A stretch of DNA of 64,000 nt from the NCBI RefSeq assembly GCF_000972845.2, contig NC_040033.1, positions 3,996,241 through 4,060,240 of the forward strand, read 5' to 3'. A program made the translations under genes and the position numbers. The notes beneath the pieces are model-generated. The model had not been told where the DNA came from and did not search any database. It worked only from the letters and a program-made list of their open reading frames with translations. Source of the DNA: Larimichthys crocea. Taxonomy: Eukaryota; Chordata; Actinopteri; Sciaenidae. Of the stretch, positions 24,747 to 37,920 are shown one piece after another. Every line of letters begins with the position of its first letter. Position 1 is the stretch's first letter.

Positions 24747-25394
24747 GGCAACACGGGCACATATACAAACACACTCAGTGAAAATATCCCTCTCCCTCAT
24801 GCTCTGGCTGCCAAACATAGCCACTGTTGGTAAAAATCCCAATACAAGACACTTTTTGTTCCGAGCCATGGAAATGACTCTGGCCTGACTGTCGATACTA
24901 AATCACAAATATTCACAGAAATCCAATATGTTTGCTTTTATTGAACAAGCTGTGATAAAAGCAGCCAATAATTCATCTTGATGCCGCTGGTGAATTCAGT
25001 GCTGTCAAGGCCAGGCTCCTGTGGATTACAGAAGTGAACTTTTTTCACAGTAGCAGAAAGTGCTGAGAGAATCTGATTTCTCCACGGCTCTTCAGTTGCA
25101 CTCCATTTTTAATGGCTTATTCGGCATTCTAAATCCTTATAGAAAGTAAATGTCTGTTGTGATGTGTGTTATTCATAGTTTTCGGACTAAAACACAGCAT
25201 CGTTACTTAAAACCTCAACGCGCCTCTGCCACACGGCCATCACTGCGCACGATTGAACAGGTAGTAATGAACAAACAACAGGTGTTTGAAGTTCCAACAG
25301 GCAATAATATGTTTATTGCGCAGTGCCATATTAGAGATGCAACATGATAAGGACTATGAATAAGCACTGCACCCCCTCCTCCTCCCCCACATCC

Positions 25395-25650
25395 ACCAAT
25401 TCTGCTTCTTTCTCATCTAGAGTTATAGCGTCTCATTAGCGCTAATGAGCCCATGGCCGGCTGCGTTCAGAAGCTTAATGATGATATGGGTGGAGCTACG
25501 TGCCCTGACCCTGACCTCTCCAGACTGTTTTCCAGAGCTTCTCCGCTCTACTGTGTCCAAATGCAGCCATCCTGGAATTATACAGTACCACTCAATATCC
25601 TCTCAAAGGAGCATTAATTTTTAGTTATTTCTCTCCAGGGGACATAGTCC
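25395..25650. other. Candidate conserved non-coding element
   Basis: The block includes the inverted-repeat core CTCATTAGCGCTAATGAG (25432-25449), a perfect 18-bp palindrome of homeodomain-type TAAT sites, followed by non-repetitive, GC-balanced sequence with AGCATTAATTTTTAG. The texture suggests an enhancer, by inference only. Confidence 0.35.
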
Positions 25651-25769
25651 GCAGGCCCACAGTCCGCTTAAAATCCTACCACTATTACTGTGTGCTTTTA
25701 ACATTTGAACCTAGGTCCTGACCCCTGTAAAACACAGTGAGGCTTCGAAAAGACATCGGTATTCTTGAG

Positions 25770-26100
25770 GCTTGATGGGGTCATCATTAATCTAGTGGAG
25801 AGAAAGAGATGACGGTGTCAGTGGGAGGGCATCCATCTCATGCTGCTATGGGAAGGGGCTTGATCCCTGACAAAAGAAGAGACCATTAGGAGGTGAACGG
25901 CTTGACATCTTCATGAAGCTCGGGCCCATAGCAATTAAACAGTTATTACAATGTCAATGATTGTGCTACAGGCTATCACACTCGCACTGTCCCTGGATAT
26001 ATGCAGAGGCAGCAATTTGATCTGAGCAATTAGAGGCTGAGATGAAGAGCGCCTGCTCTCCTGCTCCTCTGGCCCCTTTTTATTCGGCTCAGTCCCTCCC
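25770..26100. other. Candidate conserved non-coding element
   Basis: A non-repetitive block with several TAAT/ATTA homeodomain-type sites (TCATTAATCTAG, GCAATTAAACAG, GAGCAATTAGAGGC) in balanced sequence, directly after the block at 25395. The two may form one regulatory region. Conservation was not tested. Confidence 0.3.
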
Positions 26101-28329
26101 TCTCCAGGGTCCAGCCATCAGATTCATTCCTTTTCCCGTTTAGCGTCTTCTCTCTCTCTCACACACACCCATGAGTCCTGTCTCGTTGTCTCTCTGCGTT
26201 CGTCTTAGTGTCTCTCAAGTGCACTTTCTTAAGAGAGTTTCAGAGTGATACCACATCTGAAATGTTGCCGTACAGCATAGTTAACGCTGAGAATCTGACA
26301 ACAAATTAGTATCTGAGACGTATCGCTCTCTTTGCTTCCACATGTTGTTCGTTGTGAGGGAGGGGATAAGGCTCTCTCAGGCTGTAAAGCATAGATTGGT
26401 GTGTTTCTAGTTCCAGTCCTGAGGCCCAACCTGGTCTTGTCCAGTCAGGACTGACACTGACCTCTGAGGCCTCAGTTACTCAATTAAAAAAAGACAGCAG
26501 CTCATCAGCCTGCTTGACTGGGCTGATCCCATTCTGTCAGTTGACCTGTCTCCTACTGGGAACCTGATACATGGTGGTAGATAGGGTGACAACTCAGGGA
26601 GTTGCCATCCCCCCATTCACCCTTTCGCCTTCTTTCTTCATCCACCTCCCTCCATTCTTATTCTGTACCCCGCTTCAGATTCTTCATCTATTTCTTCACT
26701 AATCAATTTTCAATCAATTTAGCACTTCTATCATTTTTTTCTTGCTTCCTCTTCGATCTTCCCCTTGTTATTGATCGAGCTTTTCTCTAACATTCCAGGG
26801 GATCTCGTCAGGCATCGTCACATACTTCAGCTGGCTTTCCATTTTTCCTTCAAGTCACAGTCATGGTCAAGTCTTTTCTTGAGGCTTCTGCAAGTAAAGA
26901 CCAACAGGCAAGAAACATTTTTCCAATAACAGGATATTATAAGTCAAGACTTGAAATGTCATAGTATTGGATGCAAATACAGAAACAGCCTCCCAGTCCA
27001 GCTTTATAGCGTCAAATGAAACTTTTCTTATGGGTGATTCAAGCTTGTGAAAGCAATCAGCAGGCTTTTTGAAAAAAGCTCAAGTGCTGAGGTCCTGCTT
27101 AATGTCTGATTAAGCGCAACAAGATTTTATGTAAGACGTTAGTCACAATGAAACACATGTCTAACATGCTGTCTGTAGAGAAGTTACTATCCCGAGCATC
27201 ATAGACTACAATACAGGGCCAAATGAACATGTAGACCCATTGTCACAACATTACAGATACTGTTCAGGCAACATTATATTCTAATTGCATTCTATTTCAC
27301 TTTCTTAAAAAAATGCATTGAATAGGCTGCATTAAAACAGTTACTTTTCACCATGTAAACAATATAATATACAATAAAAAAAAAAAGAATCAGGCTACCT
27401 ACGATGCAGAAACACAAATTTCTGATTCTAGTGTGCCAGTGATGAGGCATCAGCTCTGGCTCAGCCTTAGCTTCTGTGGAGATAGTCTCGAGGGAGGAGT
27501 GCAGAGCAGGGTGAGGACAAGGACTGGGTCCACTGCACTAAAAATACTTTCCAGTCCGGTCAGAGCCGGCTCACACTTATGGGTTTGGGGTCAAGTTCTG
27601 AAAAGGCCCATCGGTATCTGCCATCCTCCCAAGGGTCTGGGCATGGCCCTAAGTGGATTAGCCATACATAATTGTGTGACTAGCAGGCTGAACCCAGCTA
27701 ACCTCTGCCTGAGTCTTAGTGCCCTTGTGGTGCCATCGATGGTGCCCGGAGGTGCCAGGTTTCAGTGTTGCTATAACACATTTCCTTTTTTTAGCTCTCT
27801 ATTTTTAGCTCATTTGCTTATTCTTCTTCTATGTCCTGTCTTTTCTCTTCGAGTTATAAATAAACACACTCACAGATGTTCCCTGCAGAACCCCTCTTAG
27901 TAACAAACCCCTTTTTATGGTATGATTTTGTTTAGTTCTTGTCCTGTTTCCTCCATTTGTAAACCTTTTTCTGTCTCTATATAAGCATTAGCACACTGCC
28001 CCTTTGCACAAATATACAAAAAGTACTTGAGGTTCATTTTGTTTGATAGTTTACCCAGTTTATTTTTTCCTGATGCATAATGGGGTGCGTCAAGAGAGTA
28101 GTTGTGGTGTATGTAAGTGATCCTGCCTGTGTATGGAGGAGAACTGTGGTCTTGTATGTGGGCCAGTAGAGATCATAGGTCAGCCTGCCAGCGTGAAAAT
28201 GGCACTGATAATGGTGATTCCAATTTCACAGCAGCAACTTGACCCTCTTTTCTATGCATGATGAGTCAGGGTACTTTTAAGACTATCTCATCTTGCGGCC
28301 TATGCTCCTCACTGAGTGACAGGCTCAGA

Positions 28330-28705
28330 AGGGTGTGCATGGGCCATGTGTGTCAGCATTAGCCGAGTGAGCGATCTCTGTGTCATCATCCTTCACCGCC
28401 GTAAGCGAGCTGGCACCGCCAACTCGGTGCTTGCTTGATGAAGGCCTCGGTTGGCACCTGTCAGTCAGTGGGCGGCCAAGTGTAGCGCCCTCCATTAGCC
28501 TGGCTGACAGCCCCGGACCAGGGGCATCACTCACTCCCTCGCTTCATCAGCTTTACGCCACCCTGCCAGCACTTGCTTGGGGCCTTTCAGCAGTGCAAGC
28601 ACATGAATGCAAACTCTCGCACATCCTAGCCGAGAGCCATTCACCTTGGACTTGCCAGAAAGTAGTGATCCGGAGTTGTGGGTCGGGCAGGGCACCACCT
28701 TGACA
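28330..28705. other. GC- and CpG-richer island in the intron (candidate CNE)
   Basis: This stretch is clearly richer in GC and CpG than its AT-rich surroundings and contains a hairpin GCACCG-CCAACT-CGGTGC. It is open on both strands for 70-107 codons, but neither translation resembles a family I know and there are no supported splice sites. Possibilities are a conserved regulatory element, a small CpG island or an exon of an unannotated transcript. Confidence 0.35.
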
Positions 28706-31289
28706 ACTTGACACTCAGGCGTATGCTCGGACCCCTCACTCTCTCCTCCTCTTTCCTTTCTTCAGTCTTGTCTTTTTACTTCATCTGTTCTTGCATTACC
28801 TTCTCCTCACGACCTCTCCCCTCTTGCCCTCTGAGGTCCATGGTTAATTCATGTAGGACTTGGCTTTGGGACTGGTAGCCAATAGCCAGTCATTTCACTG
28901 ATTCAACTTGGCCAGACTTCAAGGTTGAAAAGGGCACACATTTATTCAAGACCTTCTGGATGCTCAGAGCTTGCTAAAGACTCCAACGTTCCTCTTCAAC
29001 CTCCATCAGACCTCACCACTCCCTCACTATGTCCATCTACTCCTCAAAACATTTTTGGAAATATCGTCTATAAAGCTGTGAAGGATTAAAGATGAAAAGA
29101 ATTTTTGATCTTCAGTTTAAAATAATGTTGGTTCCCTAATTAGGTCAAAACCAAGATCTCTGAACAGCAACAAAGTCGCCCTTGTATCCCTTCTGTATCT
29201 AGTTAGCTGTTCAGGGCCATAGAGGTAATTCCAGATCGATATTTACCTCCTTAAAATTCAAGGCACCACTCAGCAAAGGGTGAATACCTCTGTAGTGCTG
29301 CCACAACTCCAATCCCACCCCCCCTCAGTGAATCGATACATTTCATCGGCCAGTAAAGACCTCTGACATTGATGTGGGATGCGGGATCCCTGTGCAACCA
29401 AAACGGTCATGTGTGTATCAGAGTACTTCAGAGCAGTGTTGCAATCCTTAGGGTTCATTTATGAGGAAAGGAGAGTTATTAAACCTGAAAAGATCTAAAT
29501 CAAGGTGTTTTGTCAGCTGGTGTTTACACATGTGGAAGGGCAGGATGGATTTTTAAAAAAGGATAAATAAAAAATGTGTTAGATGATCAAGTAAAGCATT
29601 TTCTCACTGTATCCACTGGAAACAAATCTGTTTTTTATAGATTTGATATATTTACCTGCTGCCACTATACTCCAGAGTACAGAAATATATTTGTGCTAGT
29701 GCTATAATGTTCATGTTCAGTTATTCCTGTGCAGAAGACTTCATAAAAGAAAAAACATCTAGCAACCATTCTGCCTAAAGCATTCTATTAAAGCAAATGC
29801 AGCTTTATGTCATCTCATTCTGAAAAGTCATTCTGACTTCAACTTTGGCTAAATTACATAAAACTTGTTATAGTATGTACTGCAATGACAAAACTTCTCA
29901 GAGTAGCTAATACTAGTACTTGAAGTGTGTGTCTGTGAGTGCATGTGAGTGTGTTAGTCCTGTCCTTCTGTCTGATCAATGGGAACACGTGTTAATGAGT
30001 GTTTACTCCACGGCTGACTGGACCATCAGGGTCCAGCACTAACCTCCTCTGTCTGCTACAATTACTGACGCAGTCCATCCTGCTGGCTGGCCTGCCACCC
30101 CCCCTCACACACACACAGAAACACACAAAGAAGTTTCATGTCCTACTAATCAACCCTCTGAAACACATAAACACGGGCACACACATTTTACATGACTGAT
30201 TAACAGTGTAAACATGACAAGCTTTTTGTTATTCCTGGTGATTAAGCGTCTGATTATTAGAGTCAGTTGGTAGGCTACCAAGGGCCCTCATTAGTCACAG
30301 ACACACAGCTCACACACTAGTGTTTAGGTAACCACACCTTGTCTGTGTCAAGGAAACTAAAAAGAAGGAAGGCACCAGTAGCTGAAAGGACTAAAACCCA
30401 TCATATGTTGGTATGTATGTATGTTGTATGAGCTTTGATGAAGAAAAGACATTTCAAAATGTTGCATTTTTGTCTCTAAATAGATTAAAATGATCATTAT
30501 GAGCATGAGTTCCGTTAATCAAATTTAAATACTAAATGCTAAATACTAAAATTAAACAAAGAGTTTCAGATCAGTAAGTATTATTGACAAAATACTTCAT
30601 TCCTTCTCTCTTGCTTTTATTTTAATCTATCAAAATAAGGCTGCTTTAGGATGACAGAGATAATAATAACTAATGTTATGGGAATATCACATGTTCAAAA
30701 ATGAAACATGCATTAGTAGACGACAGACTAACTCTTAGCTATAATACAACAGACAAGTTTCACAGCTATCAGATACTTTCAGGGAACAAACTTCATCAGT
30801 AGAAAATAATGCATTGTTGATACCGGGCTGTAGTCCCATTTGTCTGCTCTCCTGTTGTGGCATATCGAATGTAGCATACATACAAAAAAATGAACATACA
30901 CATCATAGAAATGTATGATGAAAACATATGAAACATCAGCTAAAAAACAACACCAAAATACCACTGCCTCCATCACCCAGACTGATGACCAAACTTAGGT
31001 AGCAGATATAGGAACGGTCTGCACATGCACCACACAGATAACTGCACCCAGAGATTTGAGGTGTGGCACTACTGTGCATCCATGTGTGTGTGTGTGCTAG
31101 CTCTATGCATATACAAAGAGCTCTCTGAAGGAAAAGCTGTGTAGAAGTGTAGATTCAACCTGTGGGTAACAACAGAGTGTGGGACAAATGACATCTGTGT
31201 TTACTGAGCAGCCGGCTATACATATTAAATGATTAAAGGCAGAGCAAATGAAAGGAAACAAATATTCTCTGGTCGGCTTTTTTCTTTTT

Positions 31290-31480
31290 GCTGCTTCTTT
31301 ATATTTACCCGCTGTCTATCCAAAAGGTTATCGCTGGCCATTACCATTCAGGCCCGCTGAGGTCTGGCCATCGATACCCAACGGCACAGTGTAAATGTCA
31401 AAATGTGGATGGCTGAGTGGCTGTTCTGGCCATAAAAATGAGGAGCTGCTCTAACATGCCTGCTGGAGGGACTGCTGCTG
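31290..31480. other. Candidate conserved non-coding element
   Basis: Non-repetitive, GC-balanced sequence with GGCCATTACCATTCAGGCCC and a repeated TCTGGCCAT motif (near 31364, with TCTGGCCAT again near 31425). The call is inference from texture only. Confidence 0.22.
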
Positions 31481-32344
31481 GTCACAACCATCTGAGCAGG
31501 GTTTCAAACACTGCTGCAAAATGAACTGCTAACAGGAAAAATGCAGTGTGACAGATCTGAGAGTCAAAACAATGATTTTGTCTGTCTCTGAATAAATATC
31601 CTGTGTTAAAGATCTAAGACCTGATTAGTTTAAATAGAACGTTCATCATTTAACATTTTCATTTCAGGAAAAATAAAATCAAGACGGAGGACATGTCTAG
31701 GGAGCTGTAAATGCACATGCATCACAGCATGCTCAAAATGCATCTATTAACCAAGAAAAACAGGCCACTGGCCTTCTAATCAAAGCCGAAAGGCCTAGAC
31801 TTTGAAAGGTGGAAATTTCCCAAGAGACACAGCACTGGTTGAATCCAATTTCCCTCTGGATTAACCGACCGTTCACGCAAATTATAATTCAAGGAGACAG
31901 TGATGTGATTAGAAAGAGCTTATCCTTTCTCGTGTGGCAGTCTAACCAAGACAATCAACAACAAGTAAGGACAGAAGTGCCTCGTGTTGACATTACAAAC
32001 TGTTTGTCAAGCTGCATTTTTATTAGTGCGTGTTAGCTCTGGTAAAAAGACGACAGCAGGCGTTGACTGTAAACACTTGAGACAGTCAACAGACACGACA
32101 CATATACTTGAGACATATTTGTAATTACAACGTGGTCTGAGTCAGGGCATAGTATGGAACAGCAGAAACATTGCAAATAGAAGGAGATTGGTTCTGACAA
32201 CTGACAACCTGGCCTGTAGAGAGTGTTCAATAGAGCACAGGTAAGAAACAGCTCACAATGAAGTTTGACGTTTTGGAGTAGAGTAAGGTTTCATCTTACA
32301 AGATATCATTTTCCCAGCAGATAAAGACCTGACCGTAGTAGAGT

Positions 32345-32935
32345 TTAAAGAAGGTTACTCCTTCATTCATACATGCTTAATTGATAGTTATTAAACTTGA
32401 CTAACTACTTACAATTTCTGTTATTAATCATTAGTTGCTACATTATATATTGTATCATAGCTAATAAGAGACAGTAACAGTTACATAAGGGTTTATCGTG
32501 GCACACAACAATAACACGTTGTTGTAAATGACAATAACTGCATTTGAAAATCATTTTTAAACCTAGAGGAAATTGTTTGTAATATGAACATCACAGATAC
32601 ATGGGCCAGATATTGTTAATGATTAATAATTGGTGTGTAAACATTATTGGACGGCTATTCTAATGTTGCAACTGTTTATAAAACTTAAAGCTTCATAAAG
32701 ATTGTATAGATATTATCTAAGTGACTGTTTCAGACTTTGACTTGACTTTGTTAGAGATGTCTTTGTTATGGGTTAGCCAAAATAACATAAGCTGCCTTAT
32801 GTGTTAATTATTGTAAATTGTTCTGTGGTTAGTTTTGACTTGAATGGTTGTTTGTTTGCAGTAGAATAGTATTAACTTAAGTTTCATTTATTATTCATTT
32901 ACCATTTGTTAATGATTATTATAAAATGTTGCCCG
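32345..32935. mobile_element. AT-rich interspersed repeat remnant (unclassified)
   Basis: The end of this AT-rich block, CCATTTGTTAATGATTATTA followed by TAAAATGTTGCCC, resembles the terminus of a common teleost AT-rich element (ATAAAATGTTACCC). Internal phrases about TTAATGATTAATAATTGG fit the same type. No terminal inverted repeats or target-site duplication could be fixed. Confidence 0.35.
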
Positions 32936-35900
32936 ACACCGTCTGCCTTCTATCAAAAGACTCATAAAATACGGTGATGGAAAATAAAGTGAAGGGAACA
33001 ACAAATACAGGCGGTACAGCATCACATAAAATATTACCTACTGTGCACCTGCCGTGTTTGTTTGTGAAACAATATTCCAACATTATGCTTTTTGTATTAT
33101 GTGTGAAGAAAACCAAACGACACACGCACATAACTACCAGGTGTGATGCACAGACCACAAGTTGACTCATCACTGGTCCACTCTATGTAAATACAGAGGG
33201 CATTACTGCCAGGTGCACTATGCAGCCTTTGAGGCTCGGGAGGGCAGGCAAGTGACTGACTGGCTCATCAAGGGCCACTGCCAATGCTGATTCCACAGTA
33301 ATATCAACTGGAAAGAGAGTAGCAAAATGAAACGCTCACATAGCTCAGGACAGTTTCTTGTTAGATAATGAATGCAGGTCAGTCAGTTAAAAAAAACACT
33401 GATTTATAAAGAAGGAAGGAAGCCACAACAAGGGAAGTACTTAGTAAGTGCCCTTTAGGTCAAACCCCCGATCTGTCCACAACACATGCTACAATGAAGG
33501 AGCACTTCAAATGAGCCGTCTATACCGCTCTGTGTCTGTTTGTGTTCCTCTCTGCATCTCTATCTTTTTTTTAGTTTTCCTCTTACTCTGTATGCCCGAG
33601 CACTTATGAAAATAAATCATGCTCTCCTAATTACTATGCCATTTATTTACAACAAAGCAAGATAGTGTGGAATACTGTCATTTGCATAATAATGACAAAG
33701 GGCGTCTCAGACGAGTTGGCTTTAAAGAGCTTGTTGAGGGGTGAAGATACTGAATAGGAGAAAGAACAGGTCAGAGTCATGGTCGCCATGTGGCTACATG
33801 CTTACATCAAACATGTTAAAACCACTGAGACACTCAGCCTCTGCTACTGGTGGACAAAGTGGACTTTGTCACTAAAGCATCTTCTGTGTCTGATAGTGTG
33901 TCCTGCTGCCCTGACTAGCCTTACTTTTCACTTAAATTGTATGCGTTTCGTCTATACATCCCATAAAGGATCTGAATACTTCTTGTACCACAGGGTCTTT
34001 GTTTAGAGTTGGTAAAGTTTACAGTGTGAACAATCAGTTGTTACTTGTCAGTAAATAGCAGCAGTGCTCATGTAACAATATCCTGAAAAGCACAAACGTC
34101 CTGAACATCTCAAACTTTTGAGTGTAGCTACGGAAAGGAAGCAGGTGACAAGTGTTTCACCTCCCCTGCCTCACCTCTCTGTGTGCTTCTATTCTCATTT
34201 TAACACCACAGATACGACTAAAAGTTCAGAGAGGTAAATAGGCCACACTTTGACAAGTTTCTACAGTGGGAGATAGAAGCCAGTGGGACAAATCTTATTC
34301 TTTGTCATACAGAGAAAGAAAGAGACTTCAATAGCTGTCATGTTTGGGATAATTAGATCAGGACCACGAGTGGCTCACGGTCTGACTTTCTGTAAGCAAG
34401 CAGGACATTTTGGTCAATGCTGTGAGCAATTAAGCACCAACAAGGCACTCTACAACAGACGACATGTCACTTTCCCTGCTATTTCCTGCTTATTTTTCAG
34501 CTCTCAGTGACATTTGGAAAACAGGGTAAATAATGAGCAATGAAATAAGTATATTCTCACATTCTTTCTACCTGTGGTTCGGTGCATTTTCTTGTACGTT
34601 GTTAACTTGTCAAAGGGGGATTCTGATCACCTTTTCCTCTGTCATTGTGGGAGGTTTCATTTCAAGACACCAAATAACTCTTACTCTGTGTCCTCTGTTC
34701 TCCTATCTCTGCTCTTCACTCACCATTTTCCCCACTTGATCTCTGCCTGCCTTCCACTTCTCTCTCAAACCTTCCATTTATATCTCTCTCATATCTCACC
34801 CTACCTCTGTTTAACCTCTTCTATCTCCTCTCTAACTCACTGTCCATTTCTCACACTCTCCCTCTTTCAATTTGGCTGAAGTCAACAGATTTCATTGGTA
34901 TAAAAGTCAAAGAGCAATATTGCGGAAGCAGGAAGATGAGAGCCGTAGATCCTGCTACAGCCTCCCTCCTGCCATCGCCCAGGTAAAGGAGTGGACTGTC
35001 GGGGGATAAGATGTGCTGAGCCTGGTGGAAGCTGAAGGTGAAAGCCAGTCATCCTGAACTGTACAATTAAATCAGAGAGTGGCAGCGTGAATGGGCCGCT
35101 CCCCTGGAGGGCAGCAGATAAAGGAGGGTGGCCGTTCTGCTGGGGAAAAAAGACTTTATGGTTTATGGAGGTCCTACTAAAGCACTAAGAACAGAGAGAC
35201 AGAGAGAGTCCCACTGTGTGACAGGCCCACCCTGCCTTCAGCTTTAACAGCCCCTCTGTCCCTTTATCTGTCACACACACTCACATCGTTTCCTGACATA
35301 ATTCAACTAAGCATTCCTCCATCAATATCACTTTGGAAAATGTATTTAAATAAAACAGTAGCCAATCAGCTTGAAGTTTACATTTCATCCAGAAAATATT
35401 GTGATTATTCCAAAAGGTTTGTCAGAATAAAAGTTAAGTAACACTGCCTGATGGAAACATAACTGCAAGGTTGAAATCTGAGGCCAAAATGATTCAGATG
35501 TGTTTGTTTATGCGAATGGTTGCTGTTAACGTCCATTATGCCGTCTGAATTATTACACATCTCTTACATTTACTCCACCAAAACAATGAAATACAATGCT
35601 GACGTTTATTTATATATGGGCTGAAGGTGTAAATAATTCATTCATGTATTCCTAGTACTCAGTATCTTTAAATTAGTCAATTTCCTTGCCTAAATGATAT
35701 TTGTTGTAGCTGTACTCTCAGCAGTGTCACTCTGTAACTGTGTTTAGAATATTGTACAATAAAAAACTCCACTGAAATCTATAATAACAAAGTATATAAT
35801 CATAACAACAGCTTACTGGTGTAGGATCTGTCAAAAATATGAAATTTGAGTTCATTTCAGGACTTTTTACAGATGACAAGTGTGGGTTTCAGTTATATAT

Positions 35901-36090
35901 TACTGTATAACAAACCTCATTATATTGGAGATGTTTATTCATTTACTTTCATTCTCTCTCTCAGTCATATTAAGTGCTCATATGAAGGTATTATTGCCTC
36001 ATACACTCTTTTATTCCCCTCATCTTTTTCTCACTTCTCAGCCGGCCCCAGCTTGAGGGGAAACTGCTGTGGTCTCTCAGTGGACGGAGT
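32936..36090. other. Intronic sequence, nothing specific seen
   Basis: AT-rich sequence. The segment 34690-34870 is pyrimidine-rich on the plus strand. No exon was seen. Confidence 0.5.
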
Positions 36091-36097
36091 CAAATCC

Positions 36098-36126
36098 ACC
36101 CAATTCAAATGGCTGTGAAATTGGGT
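36098..36126. repeat. 8-bp inverted repeat
   Basis: ACCCAATT and AATTGGGT are separated by 13 nt. A second short palindrome, CAACGC-A-GCGTTG, lies at 36167-36179. Confidence 0.6.
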
Positions 36127-36776
36127 TGGAAATGAGCTTGCGTGTTGAACGAGGTGAAGTAAAAACCAACGCAGCGTTGAGCAGTGTGTTCGATTGGGTT
36201 TAACGATAGGCTGCTCTGGCGGAACCTAGCACTCTGCAGAGACTTGCTTATAAAGGGAGTCAGCTTAAGAAAAAAGGCTCTGTGGCTCATTATGGAAAGG
36301 CTAAAGGATAGATGCATAATCAACCTTGACGTTAAAGTCTGCCAATTCTGCAATAGGTAACTAGTTTTATGTTCATGCAAGAAGTGTTTGTGTTCAATTT
36401 TTCAGAAGAAAACTTTTCATGTGTGGATTATGTGAAGTGACTTGAGGAAGTGCTTTGAATAAAATCATCTGTAACGCTTTGTTGTGAATTTATGGAGGAT
36501 CACACTGAGTGGCCTTTTTGTGTGAATCTGTATCTACATTTTAAGACTAATTCTCTACCCCCTCTCTTACATTTTTTATCATTTAAATAAATCAGTATTA
36601 CACTGTAATGCACAATACTTTAATCCTGTAGTGTGTAGCTCTATCAGCCATCGCTGTTTCCCCTTCTCAAAAGAACTGTGTTCACGTTCATTCCCAGCAT
36701 GCACTGGGAGGTTTCCATTACCCCATTAAGCCTTGTTGGAGAGATAAGGTTGTGACTGAGCTCTCCTGAACTCCCA

Positions 36777-36795
36777 AACACACACACACACACAC
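36777..36795. repeat. Short (CA)n tract
   Basis: About nine CA units, seen directly. Confidence 0.85.
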
Positions 36796-36870
36796 TCTCC
36801 CCACGGAGGCCTCGCTGTTGTCAGGAAGAGCATAAACATACACATTTAACCCCCCCTTCCTGGTTGTGTC

Positions 36871-36898
36871 AGTGTGTGTGTGTGTGTGTGTCTGTGTG
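36871..36898. repeat. (GT)n microsatellite
   Basis: A GT run with a TCTG interruption. Confidence 0.9.
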
Positions 36899-37329
36899 TT
36901 AATCCTGTGTCATCTTGTTTCATCTTGTGTGGTCTCTCTTTCTGTCTCTCTCTAACCCCAGAGCTGTTTTTTATCCTCTTTATTGCTCCTCTTGTTGCCA
37001 CACTCTGAAGTTCCATTTCAGAATCAGAGAAATCCATTTCAAGGAGAGATGTGAAACCACACTTATTCTTCCAAGAGTTGGAATTTGAGGCTGAAATTTA
37101 AACAATCAGTTAACGTTGCTTGGAAAGTCAACAGAAAAGATAGAAAGGAGATAGTGGTATCAGAGCTAACAGGGATGGAGGAAGAGTGATACAAGATCAA
37201 GACTGTGTCACACGGCCTGCAAGGAAGATGGACAAGCTGGGATGGGGTTGCTAAGCCTTAGCAAGCCTCAGCTTCCTCATCAGATCAACCAATAACATGC
37301 CTAACATTTTCAAATTTTCACAGGGGCAC

Positions 37330-37920
37330 TATAGACAGCGTCATGATCAGGACCTGCAAAAGCAAGCCGAGGTGTTAAGAGGGTTGTAGACAGGAAAGCA
37401 GGGGAAGAAGCACCACCTCTCCTCCAACCAGGAGTGAAATATGAGAGTCCATCTTGACAGGCAAGTCCAGTTCCTCAATGCTTACCACCATGTCTCTTTG
37501 TCCTGACACAGTAGTGTGGTCCACCAAGGCAAAAGCCTAAATCCTCATTGAGCCCACAGTACTACCAGAGGAGAAGACTGAGGTCATCTTTGAATGAAAT
37601 GAGATCGAGTACTTAGAACTGCCTGCTGAGTGAAGGGAGGTGTGCTGGTGGACAACTTTGTAGCGCTGTCAACCAAACGCCTGCCTGATGCAGGAGTGAT
37701 GCAAAGAAAGAGGCAGGCAACAAAAGAACTGGCTGAGGAGAAAGGACAAGTGTCGAGAGAAGAACACAACTCAGACGCCAGCAGCAGGCGGTGGAGTGGG
37801 GGCGTCCCTGTCATTGCTCTTGCACCAGGAGACCTTCCAGGACTAACAGAGCGAAATGTTGAAGATTGGTGGTTCTTGGCTAATGACGCGTTGGCACTGG
37901 AGGAAGTCTGACAGGCAGTA
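37330..37920 (+). pseudogene. Decayed retrotransposon ORF (C-terminal part)
   Basis: Joining plus-strand frames gives phrases typical of a widespread fish retroelement polyprotein end. They are TGKSSSSSMLTTMSLCPDTV then VWSTKAKA (family: DLGKQLKFPEHI..TLRPDIVLWS), LIEPTVLPEEKTEVIFE (family: LIELTVPWEE..EAFERKK), and LSTKRLPDAGVMQRKRQATK followed by ELAEEKG (family: TSTxRLLRDAGV..LRKATKELAEEAEKG). The order is the same as in the family. Stops and at least two frame changes interrupt the reading, so it is not functional. The plus-strand open frame 37630-37911 is the best-preserved piece. Family phrases are from memory, so the element's clade is not named. Its orientation is opposite to the host gene. 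Confidence 0.6.

Noticed and set aside
27433..27900. 155-codon plus-strand open frame
   Set aside because: No known protein features. The C-terminal hydrophobic part is a T-rich tract. No exon borders were found.
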